Part shown: in pieces, positions 35,296 to 45,792 of the stretch | Layout: each line of letters starts with the position of its first letter | How positions within the stretch are numbered: the stretch's first letter is position 1 | Origin: Meconema thalassinum | Lineage: Eukaryota > Arthropoda > Insecta > Orthoptera > Tettigoniidae | Reading direction: 5' to 3' | Assembly: GCA_946902985.2 (NCBI GenBank) | Contig: OX336391.1 | Location: 72,145,947-72,209,946 of the forward strand | DNA length: 64,000 bases | Notes under the pieces: model-generated | Seen by the model: only the letters and a program-made list of their open reading frames with translations | The model's database searches: none | What the model was told of the DNA's origin: nothing | Position numbers and translations under genes: made by a program

Positions 35296-36366
35296 AATTA
35301 TGAGGTGTCTTTTCAAAGAATATTTCGTTGAAAATTTTGCTCCGTTAGTACCACATGATATGATCCCGGAGCCACTATGGATGATCATGTTTCAGCAATT
35401 TCTTTTTCTTATTAAAACGCATGTACCACTGGAATATGGCTTTAGACCATTCTTGATCAAAATGTGTTTTAAAAACAGAATATTTCAGCAAAACTTACTC
35501 CGCATGTTATTCATGAAACTGGGATGAGACCATAATGGATAAACATGTGACGTTTCAAATTACCTTTTTCGGTGAAGTTAGCTCCGCATGAATCACATGA
35601 ATGTGGCCCTACACCACTATGGATTATCATGTGTGGTTTCAAACTGTCAGTCGCCCTAAAGTTTGCTCCGCATGTATTACATGAATATGGCTTGAGACCA
35701 CTATGGATTAACTGGTTCCTTTTCAGATGAGACCTGACGGTAGTTTGCTCCGCATGTACCACATGAATGTGGCCTTAGACCACTATGGATTAACATGTGT
35801 GATTTTAAATTGGATTTCACAGTAAAGCTTGCTTCGCATGTAATACATGAATGTGGCCTTAGACCACTGTGGATTACCATGTGTGTTTTCAAACTGCTTC
35901 GTACAGTAAAGTTTGCTCCGCATGTACCACATGAAAATGGTCTTAGACCACTATGAATTAACGTGTGTCTGTTCAAATTGCTCCTATTAGTGAATTTTAC
36001 CCCGCATGTATTACATGAATGCAGCTTTAGACCACTATGGGTTTTAATATGTGTTTTCAAATGAGATCTTGATGTAATGTTTGCTCCGCATGTATCACAT
36101 GAATGTGGCCGTAGACCACTATGGATAAACAGGTGTCTTTTCAAACTGACATTATTAGCAAAGCTTGTTCCGCATGTACTGTGTGAGTGTGGACTAAGAC
36201 CACTATGCAACTTCATGTGGTTCTTCAAGTCTTCTATTCTTCTAAAGTGTGCTCCGCAAGTTTTGCATATGTTTGGTATCTTTCTGCTATAAGTTGACAT
36301 TTGTCTCACCTTGTTACCATATTGATTGAGCGAGGCTGCGAATTTAGCTCTTGTTAGAGTGTTCAC
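35296..36366 (-). pseudogene. C2H2 zinc-finger array, frameshifted
   Basis: Read on the minus strand, 36,366-35,701 gives 221 codons with six complete fingers and a seventh begun; 35,762-35,511 continues the array in another frame with the second half of finger seven and fingers eight and nine. The finger pattern is C-x2-C-x12-H-x3-H with linkers of the form IHSGLRPHSC, a relative of the TGEKP linker. Finger two has His in place of its first Cys; finger seven has Asn in place of its first His. Below 35,511 at least two more decayed fingers follow, with stops (CGTNGAKF and KRHLI near 35,300). Such proteins bind DNA in the nucleus. The N-terminus has no other domain, so this may be a lone exon or a retrocopy. 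The frameshift near 35,740 and the eroded end point to a pseudogene. Confidence 0.85.
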
Positions 36367-36422
36367 TGATCTGTGGAAAATTTCTAATGCTAGTAATAAG
36401 TTAATAGAACTATCATAATATG

Positions 36423-37804
36423 AACAAGAAGTTCCGTGAAGAACTATACAGCCTACTTTTCATGGCAATGATTATTCTACAGTATATGAACGTATCTAGA
36501 ATAATGACAAAATTAAGTTGGTAATATCGAAATATCAAATTAGTTCAAAATATACCTGGTATAATGTAGCCTAATAGAGCACTACAGTTGGCAGCCCTGG
36601 TGACTGAATATATTCTTAGTTCTTTCTCTTAATGTACAGAATACAAAATTAGGTTGAAGTCCAATGGACGTTACATGCAGTTAGACACTGGATCTATCAG
36701 CACGCGCAAAAGCATGTTGCCAACAATACCATGCGTGTGCTGGTCAGAAATAATCTGAAATATTATGATATCGTGTTGTGCCAATTTTGGATGAAATCCA
36801 TTTGTTAGTAGAGAAGTTACATGTATTTTAAAATTGGACATATCAGCAGGCATAGAATCATGTTGGCAGCACTGCCTTGTATTAATTCCTCCAAATTAAT
36901 CTACAATGTCAGGTGCTATACGTGTGCAAAGTATAGAGCTGTTGGCTTGCATACTTTCTGATATATTGATATTAGGTTAAAAAATATAGACAGCATTTAT
37001 TAACAGTTGGCAGCCCTGATTGCTCTTAACAATACTTACAGTCATATCTGTTATGGTACACATAGCACGTACGAAATTTGGTTGAAATCGAACTGATAAT
37101 ATAGAAGTGACATGTATTTAAAAATTGGTACTATCAGCAGGCTTATAATCATGTTGGTAGAACTGACGTATATACGTTATTCCAAATTAATCTAAAATGT
37201 CAGAATATACGTGTGCATAGTTTAAAGCTGTTGGCTTGCATATTTTTTGATATATTCGTATCTGGATAAAAAAAGAGGAATTATTAACAGTTGGCAGCCC
37301 TGGTGGCTCTTAAGAATACGCTCAATCATATCTTTTTATGTACAGATATTACATACAAAATTTGGTTGAAATTCAATTGATAGTGTAGAAGTTATATGCA
37401 TTTAAATATTGGACCTATCAGAAGGCTTAAAATTATTTTGGCAACACTCCTGCAAATTAAACTGAAATAGTATTATCTGCATGTGTACCAATTTTGGAAT
37501 AGCTCCCATGCATACCTTGCGAGATATCCAACATGGAGCTCAAATTTCTAGTGCGTTTTTTCAGCAGTTGGTAGCACTGACATCATTTTCAAATATGGAC
37601 GTGAGATATTCCGGTGCACATCTATACTCATACTAAATTTCGTTTTGATTGCTGCAGCCGTTTAGGAGTTGATAGGGGGGGGGGACACACACACAGCCAG
37701 CCAGACAGACAGACAGAAGGACAGACAGACATACATTTTCCCGGATCGATCTCATAAGTCTACTTTTTCCTCATTTTTGCAAAATGTGAAAAGTAGGCTA
37801 AAAA
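36423..37804 (-). mobile_element. Helentron/HINE-like non-autonomous element, copy A
   Basis: Inverted copy, 1,382 bp. It ends at 37,804 with the hallmark TTTTTAGCCTACTTTTC on the minus strand, then a GATCGATCC word, a GTCT-type microsatellite and a C-run, then 280-bp tandem units, and finally the inverse of the subterminal word (about 36,449-36,460) followed by a small hairpin (36,427-36,443). Units recur at about 36,845, 37,130 and 37,408. Non-coding. The subterminal inverted repeats, microsatellite, internal tandem repeats and 3' hairpin are the known layout of Helentron-associated elements (DINE/HINE type). Confidence 0.75.
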
Positions 37805-38189
37805 TAATATTGCACTTACTATTCCGGATAAACTAGAGAGTTATTGAGGTTTTTAGGGGATGGGGGGGGGGGTAACTAGGACGTCATCTGCCTCTCTTAA
37901 CTTAGATTGAAGTAGAGAAATTTAGAATGAAATTATGAATTAAGAGGTCACATCAATATGAAAATATCGAAAATTAATAAAAGAAAAAAAACTAATAATT
38001 ATAACGATAAATAAAAATTACGGAAAAAGAGAAATTCATACAAGAACAAATCTTTCAGTAAATGTACACTCTCAATTATAAAGCGGATGACGAGATCAGC
38101 AGCCACCACGACATAGGTTAATATAAGTTAGATTAACATCTGCACACCAAGGTTGAAATGAGGGTCACGGTGAACACGGTTACAGAGGA
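37805..38189. other. Non-coding spacer
   Basis: AT-rich; includes a G-run at about 37,862-37,872 and A-rich text. Nothing recognised. Confidence 0.5.
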
Positions 38190-38930
38190 ACAAAGTGGGC
38201 GGTCTTCCTTCCTCATTAGGTACGAGTGGGAGGCTCTTGCATGACCTATCCGTAGCCTGCACAAAATGACGGACTATCGTCGTAACTGGAAAGAGCTCCG
38301 ACACACGCCAGTAGTTCCCTTGATCGCTCTCAGTTTATTGGGCTTTTGGTCAGCTAACCACACACTCTCCCAGAATGCCAGCACGTGTCGGCGTAACTGA
38401 GAGCGGATATGTCTATCGGGTGCCTCCATTGGTCGAGGTGGCAGTGCTACGGCCTCTTTTGCAGCTTGATCCGCTAACTCAGTTTCCGCAATTCCCATGT
38501 GGCTTGGCAGCCACAGAAAGGTTATTCGAGTGTCAGCGCGACACAACCCAGCTAGTAGGTCGTGGATTCGCAGTTCTAGGGAGTGTAGTGTGAAACATGT
38601 GGCTATTCACTGCAACGAAGTCAATGAGTTGCTACACACGAGAAAGAGGATTCGTGCATCTTGAAGAGCAAACTGTAGAGCTTCATAGATGGCAACCAGC
38701 TTCGCAGTAAACACACCACAGTTCTCAGCCAACGAGATTTTATAATATTGGCACCAGCAATAACGTAAGCACAACCCACCTTCTCATCCAACATCGAACC
38801 ATCCGTGTAGAGAATGCCATCGTCCGGCAATTGGTGAAAGTAGGTAATTGTTGGCCGGTTCTGGGCCAGGGTCTAGTGGGCAACATGGCCGCCAATCGCA
38901 ACCACACTCTTGAATAGCGGGCTATTCAAA
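38190..38930 (-). pseudogene. RNase H domain of an I-like LINE, fragment
   Basis: Two pieces in different frames. 38,830-38,621 opens with ILYTDGSMLDEKVGCAYVI, the first RNase H catalytic Asp block. 38,546-38,274 holds RITFLWLPSHMGIAETELAD followed by QAAKEA, the last catalytic Asp block of LINE-type RNase H. LINEs with a C-terminal RNase H belong to the I/R1/Jockey-side groups, so this is a family different from the others here. RT and endonuclease are absent. Dead fragment. Confidence 0.8.
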
Positions 38931-39559
38931 ACATTATTTATTTGTTATGAACTATGTATTATTTATTATTTATTTCTTATTTATTTATTATGTATATCAT
39001 TTTTAATGATTTTTTTATTTTAATTTTAATATTTAATTTATTATTTGTTATTCGTTAATGTGTCAAAGCAGTAAACTGCAAGGTCATTAACCCAACAATT
39101 CTCTAACCCACAGAAACCTCATTTCAAGATTTCAATTAATGCATGTGAATTTTTTTTTGTTTCTACATTTTAAATTTTATATTTTAGTTGTTACATTTCT
39201 TAATTTATAAATTTTACATTTTACATTTTCACATTTAATATATTTTTAAAATTTTATATTTTAAATGTTTACATATTTTTAATTTACGTATTTCATTTTA
39301 GATTTTGCGAAAAAGACCTAACATGTTATCTTTGAATTGTATTTCTTTTACTTATACATTTTTATTTATTTATAATATTTTATTTTGTCAAAGCACTAAA
39401 CTGCAAGGTTATTTAACCCAACAATTCTCTAACCCACAGAAACCTCATTTCAAGATTTAAATTAATGCATGTAAGATTTTTATTTAAACATTTTAAATTT
39501 TAGATTTTAGGTTTTAGTTTTTAGATTGTTATTGTTATCCTACTTTCTTTTTTTTTTTG
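38931..39559. repeat. AT-rich region with a 90-bp direct repeat
   Basis: TTTA/ATTT-rich sequence. Two copies of about 88-90 bp (39,061-39,150 and 39,386-39,473) share ACCCAACAATTCTCTAACCC and AATTAATGCATGT. The phrase ACTAAACTGCAAGGTYATT resembles the ACTAAACTACAGGGTCATC of the adjoining family-2 units, so this may be an old relative. Confidence 0.75.
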
Positions 39560-40304
39560 TAGGTAGACATGAGAATAACACAGGGCCAAAAATTGTGTCT
39601 CTGTCTGTGTGTGTGAGTGTGTCTATCAATGTCTGTCCCCACCTATGAATTCGAACACGGCGAAACCGAATTGAACGAAATTAGGTACAGAGGTAGAACT
39701 AACAAAGGGCACCTCTGTATCATGTTTTATATCGCCGCCAACTTGACGAAAGCGTAATGGCGGCCACCCAGATGATATAAGCTTAAATCAAATTACGACT
39801 AACCTAATCATCTGACCTCCACCAAATTTCGCAACAACATATATTTATATGGCGAGCGTCTAATGACTAAACTACAGGGTCATCAACCGAATAGTTTGCA
39901 GATGGCGGCCATGTTTCTGTGCAAATCGATCCCCCCTATCAATTCGAAAAAGGTGAAACCGAATTGAACGAAATTTGGTACAGAGGTAGGACTAGCAAAG
40001 GACACCTCAGTGTCATGGTTTATATCGCCGCCATCGTGACAAGAACGTAATGGCGGCCACCCAAATGTTAAAAGATTAAATCAAATTACGACCAACCTAA
40101 TCATCTGATCTCTACCAAATATTGCAATGTACCTTTGTGTGGGAAGCATATTTTGACGAAACTACCAGATCACCAGTGTCATATTTTATAATGCCACCAT
40201 CTTGACGAAAACGTAATGGCGGCCACCCAAATGATATAAGCTTGAATCGAATTATGACCAACCTAATCTTCTCATCTCTACCAGATTTTGCAGCATTATA
40301 CCTT
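39560..40304. repeat. Family-2 tandem-repeat element, left part
   Basis: Starts with a GTCT/GTGT microsatellite (39,590-39,630). About 2.3 imperfect units of about 290 bp follow, marked by GAATTGAACGAAATTWGGTA, ATCGCCGCCA and AATGGCGGCCACCCA. It is cut at 40,304 by the LINE-B tail and resumes at about 43,633. Non-coding. The layout (microsatellite then tandem units) parallels the Helentron-like family, but no terminal hairpin is identified. Confidence 0.75.
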
Positions 40305-40317
40305 TATTATTATTATT

Positions 40318-40670
40318 TCCGATTAATCCCCTTCAGGAGAGCGTGAGAACCTGAGCCAATCACAGCTTAACTTCCTTTTTCTCTCTTCTTTTCTTCCCAA
40401 AACCTCTTCAATAGTTTACTGTGCTTTTTCTTCCTTTCCTCTGTCCATTTTTTCCCTGATGTGTCTTTCCTTGAAACTTGTACAATTATCGTGTTTCTGA
40501 TTTTATTTCTAAATTGTTCTGTGTCCTTAATGTCGTCTTCAGAGATTTTAAGTAATGCCATGTCTTCATGTACTTCTTTTATCCAACTGGTCATTAATTT
40601 ACTTGCATTCACAATATTTAAAATCTTCTGAGTCTGTTCTCATCCATCCTATATATGTATCCATATAACT
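40318..40670 (-). pseudogene. LINE-B basic C-terminal tail
   Basis: 81 codons (40,612-40,367) with SWIKEVHEDMALLKISEDDI and the Lys-rich RKKKHSKLLKRFWEEKK. A few more upstream codons (YRMDEN) are in another frame. The tail is followed by a short 3' UTR and the AAT repeats. Confidence 0.75.
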
Positions 40671-41280
40671 GCCATCAAATTGGCAGGAGAAAAGCTGAAG
40701 GAAGTAGGAGACTTCTGTTACTTAGGAAGCAAAATAATCAGTGGTGGACGAAGCAAACAGGATATAAAAAGGTAGGTTGGCTCAGGCAAGGAAAGCATTT
40801 CTAAAAAATGGAATCTGTTGTCATCGAATACAGATATAGGTATTAGGAAATCATTTTTGAAAGCCTTTTCTGGAGCGTGGCGCTCTATGGAAGTGAAACT
40901 TGGACTATTGGTGCTGCTGAAAAGAGGAGAATTGAGGCATTTGAAATGTTGTGTTACAGGAGAATGATGAAGATCAGATGGGTAGATAGGGTTACTAACG
41001 AAGAGGTATTACGACGAGTGGGAGGGGAGAGATGTTTCTGGCGACTGCTAATGAAGAGAAGAGATAGGTTAGTAGGACACATATTAAGACACCCAGGAAT
41101 AGCATGCTTAGTTATGGAAGGAAGGGTCGAGGACAAGAACTGTAGGGGTAGACCAGTTAAACAGATTGCCTCGGACGTAGGGTGTGGTAGCTATGTAGAG
41201 ATCAAACGATTAGCTCAGGACAGGGAGGCATGGAGATCTGCATCAAACCAGTCAAAAGACTGAAGAATCAAACAACAACA
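40671..41280 (+). mobile_element. LINE-A 3' fragment inserted in LINE-B
   Basis: 5'-truncated LINE 3' end. The frames give KLKEVGDFCYLGSKIISGGR, then a broken stretch, then 128 codons (40,877-41,263) with ALYGSETWTI, IEAFEMLCYRRMMKI, LVGHILRH and RLAQDREAWR, the classic C-terminal region of EN-RT LINEs, ending in a CAAACAACAAC tail. It lies in the opposite orientation to LINE-B and splits it, so it is younger than LINE-B here. Confidence 0.85.
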
Positions 41281-41282
41281 GA

Positions 41283-41666
41283 AATGCAGACGTCTCATCC
41301 TAAATTTATCTACAATGGTGTCTCTATTTTCATAAAGTTCATTTGTTGGTCTCCTGACCCAAATTCCATTACGGAAAACAGCGCCATGGATTTTCCTAAG
41401 AATTATTCGTTCCTGTTCCTCAATATCATGAATTCTCGTCATTCCTCTAATGACTATGGTTTCTACCGCGTACAAGGCTTCAGGCAAAACAACTGCGTTG
41501 TAAAGGCACAGTTTTGCATTACGAGATACTGCTCTTTTGTTATAATGATTCCATGTCAGCCTGTGCGCTTTCTGAAATTTTACTATTCTCTCTGCATTAG
41601 AATTTGTGTTCAATCCTGAGGGTTGGATGGCTTCTCCTAAATATTTTAAGTGAGTGACCTGTGAGA
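41283..41666 (-). pseudogene. LINE-B RT thumb region between two insertions
   Basis: Open from the edge of the Helentron-like insertion: ISQVTHLKYLGEAIQPSGLN, then LCLYNAVVLPEALYAVET and a RPTNELYENRD block. This is the region after the RT fingers/palm in RTE-like LINEs. The final 22 or so codons of the visible frame, below 41,283, are the antisense of LINE-A and not LINE-B. Confidence 0.85.
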
Positions 41667-42783
41667 TTTTTAGCCTACTTTTCACATTAAAAAAATGAGG
41701 AAAGAGTAGACTTATGAGATCGATCCAGGCAAATGTGTGTCTGTCATTCTGTCTGGCAGTGTGTGTGTGTGTGTCCCCCCCCCCCTATCAGCTCCTAAAC
41801 GGCTGCAGCAATCGAATCCAAATTAGGTATGAGTAAAGATCTATACCTGAATATCTCAAGCCCATATTTGAAAATTATATCAGTGCTACCAACTGTTGAA
41901 AAACCGCAATTGAAATTTCAGCTCCATGTTGGATATCGTGGAAGTAATGCATGGGAGCTATTCCAAAATTGGCACACATAAAGATAATAATATTTCAGTT
42001 TAATATCCAGAAGACCATGCATGACAGTGGTGCCAAAATGATTCCAAGCCTGCTGATAGGTCCAATTTTTCAATACATATAACATCTACACTATGAATTC
42101 GACTTCAACCAAATTTCGTATGTACTATGTGTACATAAACAGATATGACTATGCTCATTCTTAAGTGCAACCAGGGCAGCCAACTGTTAATAAATGCTGT
42201 CTCTATTTTTACCTTAATAGTAATATATAAGAAAGTATGTAAGCCAACCGCTTTAAAATTTGAACACGTATAGTACCTGCCATTCTAGATTAATTTGGAG
42301 TAACTAATATACGTCAGTGCTGCCAACATGACTCTAAGCCTGCTCATAGGTCCAATTTTAAAATGCATGTAACTTCTATGCTTACATATAGATTTCATCA
42401 AAAATTGACACAACAAGAGATCATAATATTTCAGATTATTTCTGACCAACACATGCATGAAATTGTTAAAAACATGATTTTACGCGCTCTGATAGATCCA
42501 ATGTCTAACTGCATGCAACGTCCATGCTATCCATTGGACTTCAACCAAATTTTGTATTCTGTACCTTAAGAGATGGAACTAAGAACATATTCAGTCACCA
42601 GGGCTGCCAACTGTAGTGCTCAATTAGGCTACATTATGCCAGGTATACAGTATTTCGAACTATTAGATATTTCGATATTATCAACTTAATTTCGTCATTA
42701 TTCTTGATAGGACTATATAGATTGGCATGAATCATAAATTTTAAGAAAAGTAGGCTCTTAAGTTCGTCACGGAACTTCTTGTT
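41667..42783 (+). mobile_element. Helentron/HINE-like element, copy B
   Basis: 1,117 bp. It opens TTTTTAGCCTACTTTTC, with a nearby inverse word (GAAAGAGTAG), GATCGATCC, a GTCT/GTGT microsatellite and a C-run at about 41,767-41,776. Then come tandem units with the phrases GCCAACATGACTCTAAGCCTGC and CAGGGCTGCCAACTG. It closes with GAAAAGTAGGCT (42,745-42,756) and the hairpin AAGTTC-GTCACG-GAACTT. It is one unit shorter than copies A and C. It splits LINE-B between the FADD and YLGE blocks. Confidence 0.78.
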
Positions 42784-43632
42784 CCATATTGCGTTCGCAA
42801 GGTGATGTTTCCTGTTGATTTGTTATCCAATACTGGTCCCGTTTTACTTGAGATTTCATTTAGTTTGTCTAGCGCTAATATGGCTTCATCCTTGTTATTT
42901 GTTAAGATGGCCAGATCATCTGCAAAGGGCAAGCATTTCACAGTGACTCTTTTCCCTTTCTCCTTTCCAATTTGGATACCTTTCACATGCATTTCCCATT
43001 CTGTGATGATTTTGTCCAGTAACATGTTGAGCAAGAGTGGTGATAAACCATCCCCTTGTCGGACTCCAGTATAAATTGCAAAAGAGTTAGAGATTTCTCC
43101 CATGAATTTCACTTTTGAGGTAGTTCCCAATAATGTTTCCTGGATGATGGCCCTTGTCTTCCTGTCAACTCCTAATTCTTCTAGTCTGTTAAGCAAGGTT
43201 TATCTGTCAACCGAATCGTAAGCCTTTTTGAAATCCACAAATGTGACTGTAGTGTTCCTGCATCGTTGGATGTGCTGTATGGTCTTGAGGTTCCAGATCT
43301 GCTCAATACAGGACCTTCCCTTCCTGAAACCTGCCTGATATTCTCCACCTGTGGCTCGAGTCGATTCAGCAAAGCTTTAGAGAGAATTTTATAAGCGACT
43401 GGAAGAAGCGAAATTCCTCTATAATTATTCGGATCAGTTTTGCTTCCCTTCTTATGGAGTGGGTGTATGAAAGCACTCCTCCGTTCTATTGGGATTTTCT
43501 CTGTTTTCCAGACATCTGATATTATTCTGTGAATTTTTGGTGTTATGTGTTCATGATCCAAATTCCAAACTTCTGCAATAAGTCCATATCCACCAGGGGC
43601 TCTAACTTGATTATGTCCACTATTTCTTCATG
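42784..43632 (-). pseudogene. LINE-B reverse transcriptase
   Basis: 43,561-43,181 carries IHPLHKKGSKTDPNNYRGIS and PVAYKILSKALLNRLE; the frame is open a little further upstream than its first Met. The FRKGRSC/DFKKAYDS part is in broken frames around 43,200-43,330. 43,196-42,784 carries TGVRQGDGLSPLLLNMLLDK and PFADDLAILTNNKDE with the catalytic Asp pair. It stops where the Helentron-like element begins. Dead. Confidence 0.88.
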
Positions 43633-43863
43633 TACAAGCAATATTTTGACCAAATTACAAGGTCATCAGCCCAATAATTTGCGGATGGCGGCCATGTTGA
43701 TGTGCAACTCGATTACCTATATCTTTTCAAGCACGGTGAAACCGAATTGAACGAAATTTGGTACAGAAGTAGCACTAGAAAAGGGCACCTCAGTGTCATG
43801 TTACAAGTCGCCGCCATATTGACGGAAATGTAATGGTGGCCACCCGAATTTTCCAGGCTTTAA
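43633..43863. repeat. Family-2 element, middle part
   Basis: Continuation of the unit cut at 40,304: GTCATCAGCCCAATAATTTG, the ATGGCGGCCATG block and AACGAAATTTGGTACAGAAG. It is interrupted at the TTAA (43,860-43,863) by the TIR element. Confidence 0.75.
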
Positions 43864-45445
43864 GGGGACTGATGGGTGAGATTTCATGAAATATGGCCAA
43901 AATACTGAATTGTGGATTTTGCCAAAATTTGGGGCCCAAACCTGTCGTGTAATAAGGAATAATAATGTTCTTTCCATGGCGCCATTTTTAAAGCCCTGGC
44001 GGTGGTTCAAAGATTTTGCGCGCCATTATTACGAGTAAATACCTCAGCGCGACACACCCTCCTGTCAAATGGACTGAAACACTTCGGATCATTTGTTCAT
44101 GTTTCATTGCTAACAAGTTACCACAAAACCCACTTGCGGAAATGGTCAGGCAAGTGTCTTATGACATCTAGGAACAGAAAATTCGCATACTTTACTATGG
44201 TAGTCAAGTTATAACTTTATACACGGGAATGAAATAATTTCTGTCATAATATATTGAAATAATTTCCTTCTAATTTCGAGTTATATTTTTCTTCATGCCC
44301 TGCAATTCATCTTTATCAGTAATGAAGTAAATAGGAGAAATAAGTAAATAAATGACTTGCTCATTTGATCACCATAGTTACTTCCTACTGCTGCACTATG
44401 ATCTTTGTTGACATTAGCTCCATCAGTCTCAGTACATTATTGTACATAACAGTGTTAGGAAAGAGCTGATTCAATGTTTATTGTGTGGAGAATGTAAATC
44501 AAACTCTGTAGTAATAGAAATAAGGGAAAAGAAGAGGTCTGAGGGTTGTACATATGGTGCACGGCAGTTCTGTTGTTAGTAACTAACCACCAAACTTTAT
44601 TTGCTGTTTTCTCATGAAGTGATTTTTCTTACATGTATTATGATACAACATGCTCCTTGTATTGCAGTTTTTAAGATATTTGGTTCAAAGTTAGTTTGCA
44701 TTTTTAAAATATGTGTGCAAATTATAATTTGCTCTGTAATTTATGTCAGTAAAAATAACTGCATTATTTGGGCTTTCAAATATATAGAATTTATATTTTT
44801 TGGGTTTAACAGAAATTTTATCATTTTGATTATCTCTCCTGACTCTCATATAAAAGGCACAACAAATTCAAGAGCAATTCTAATTGTGTATGTATTTAGC
44901 AACTGTTTACCAAGTATGTAGGAAAATAAGTGAAAACTCCATCGCAAGGAACATTTTTATGACCCTATGTTTTTTTAAATATTATTATTATTATTTCAAA
45001 AACCATTTGAGCAATCGAGTCAAAATTTAGAATGAGCCCTAACTATAGGCATATATATCTGCAGTTAAAATTTCAAAATGATCCGTCCAGTAGTTTTAGA
45101 TGCCGGCCCCGTGGTGTTGGAGTAGAGCGCCTGCCTCTCACCCGGAGGCCCCGGGTTCGATCCCCGACTCCGTCAGGGATTTTAAAACTGACGTGAGGGT
45201 TGGAACGGGGTGCACTCAGCCTCGTGAGGACAATTGAGTAGCTGTCTGACAGTGAGACAGCGCCCCGATCACGATACCAAGATTAACGGCCGAGGGGACC
45301 CGACCCGCTGATCACACGTCACCCCAATATCTGCAGGCCAAATGGCTGAGCAGCGGTCGCTTGGTCGGCCTTAGCTCGTCATGGGCTGTATAGTGCCAGG
45401 GGTTGTTAGTAGTTTCAGATTTTCAAAACTCACTCATCAGTCCCC
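43864..45445. mobile_element. piggyBac-like TIR element with TTAA duplication, non-autonomous
   Basis: 1,582 bp. Terminal inverted repeats GGGGACTGATGRGTGAG (43,864-43,880 and the inverse at 45,429-45,445), flanked on both sides by TTAA (43,860-43,863 and 45,446-45,449). TTAA target duplication is diagnostic of the piggyBac superfamily. The interior has no transposase-like frame; the longest open piece, 44,601-44,921, is hydrophobic and not recognisable. A SINE of about 310 bp sits inside. Host sequence is family 2 on both sides. Confidence 0.82.
45102..45409 (+). mobile_element. tRNA-derived SINE inside the piggyBac-like element
   Basis: 308 bp flanked by TAGTTTTAGAT (45,091-45,101) and TAGTTTCAGAT (45,410-45,420), an 11-bp target duplication with one difference. 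The head has a box-B match GGTTCGATCCC at about 45,154 and a box-A-like TGGTGTTGGAG at about 45,113, as in a pol III tRNA promoter. The body is GC-rich, non-coding and has no poly-A. Confidence 0.85.
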
Positions 45446-45456
45446 TTAATCAAATT

Positions 45457-45792
45457 CCCTCTATTCGTTTAGTCGATTCCGACTCTCCGTGACCCCATGT
45501 ACTAGACTACGCCAATTTCTCCTGTCCTGCACTACCTCTCGAAGATTTTCCAAGCTGGAATTTAGTGCTTCTGTGATGCCATCCATCCATCTCATTCTTT
45601 GCCACCCTCTTCATCTTGTGCCTTCTATCTTCCCCAGCATTAAGGTCTTCTCTAATGAATTATGTCTTCTCATGATGTGTCCAAAGTAGCCCAGTTTTTG
45701 TTTCAGGATTAAGCCCTCCAAGGAACAAGCTGGTTTAATTTGCTGTAAAACTGACTTATTGGTTCTCTTCGCAGTCCATGGAAATCTAAGAA
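45457..45792 (-). mobile_element. BovB/RTE-like LINE 3' end
   Basis: 336 bp bounded by CAAATT on both sides (45,451-45,456 and 45,793-45,798). On the minus strand one frame reads through with a single TGA and gives LKQKLGYFGHIMRRHNSLEK, LMLGKIEG, WQRMRWMDGITEALNSSLEN and the HGVTESR ending. This is close to the C-terminal region of BovB-type RTE LINEs, as I know that family. Only the C-terminus is present, a typical 5'-truncated copy. It sits in a family-2 unit. Confidence 0.85.

Larger units (their letters stand above)
40305..43632 (-). mobile_element. LINE-B (RTE-like), split by two later insertions
   Basis: Read from 43,632 down: RT, then a Helentron-like insertion (41,667-42,783), then the RT thumb region, then LINE-A (+) at about 40,671-41,280, then the basic C-terminus and an (AAT)n tail at 40,305-40,317. 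It is 5'-truncated within or before the RT. Its target was a family-2 unit, which continues on both sides. It resembles the first LINE (0.5-4.1 kb) in RT wording and basic tail but is a distinct copy or subfamily. Confidence 0.85.

Noticed and set aside
36077..36292. Plus-strand frame over the zinc-finger array
   Set aside because: Antisense shadow of regular finger repeats.
45091..45420. Possible real tRNA gene
   Set aside because: Box-A and box-B words are present, but the unit is about 310 bp with target duplications, so it is a tRNA-derived SINE; no cloverleaf is apparent.
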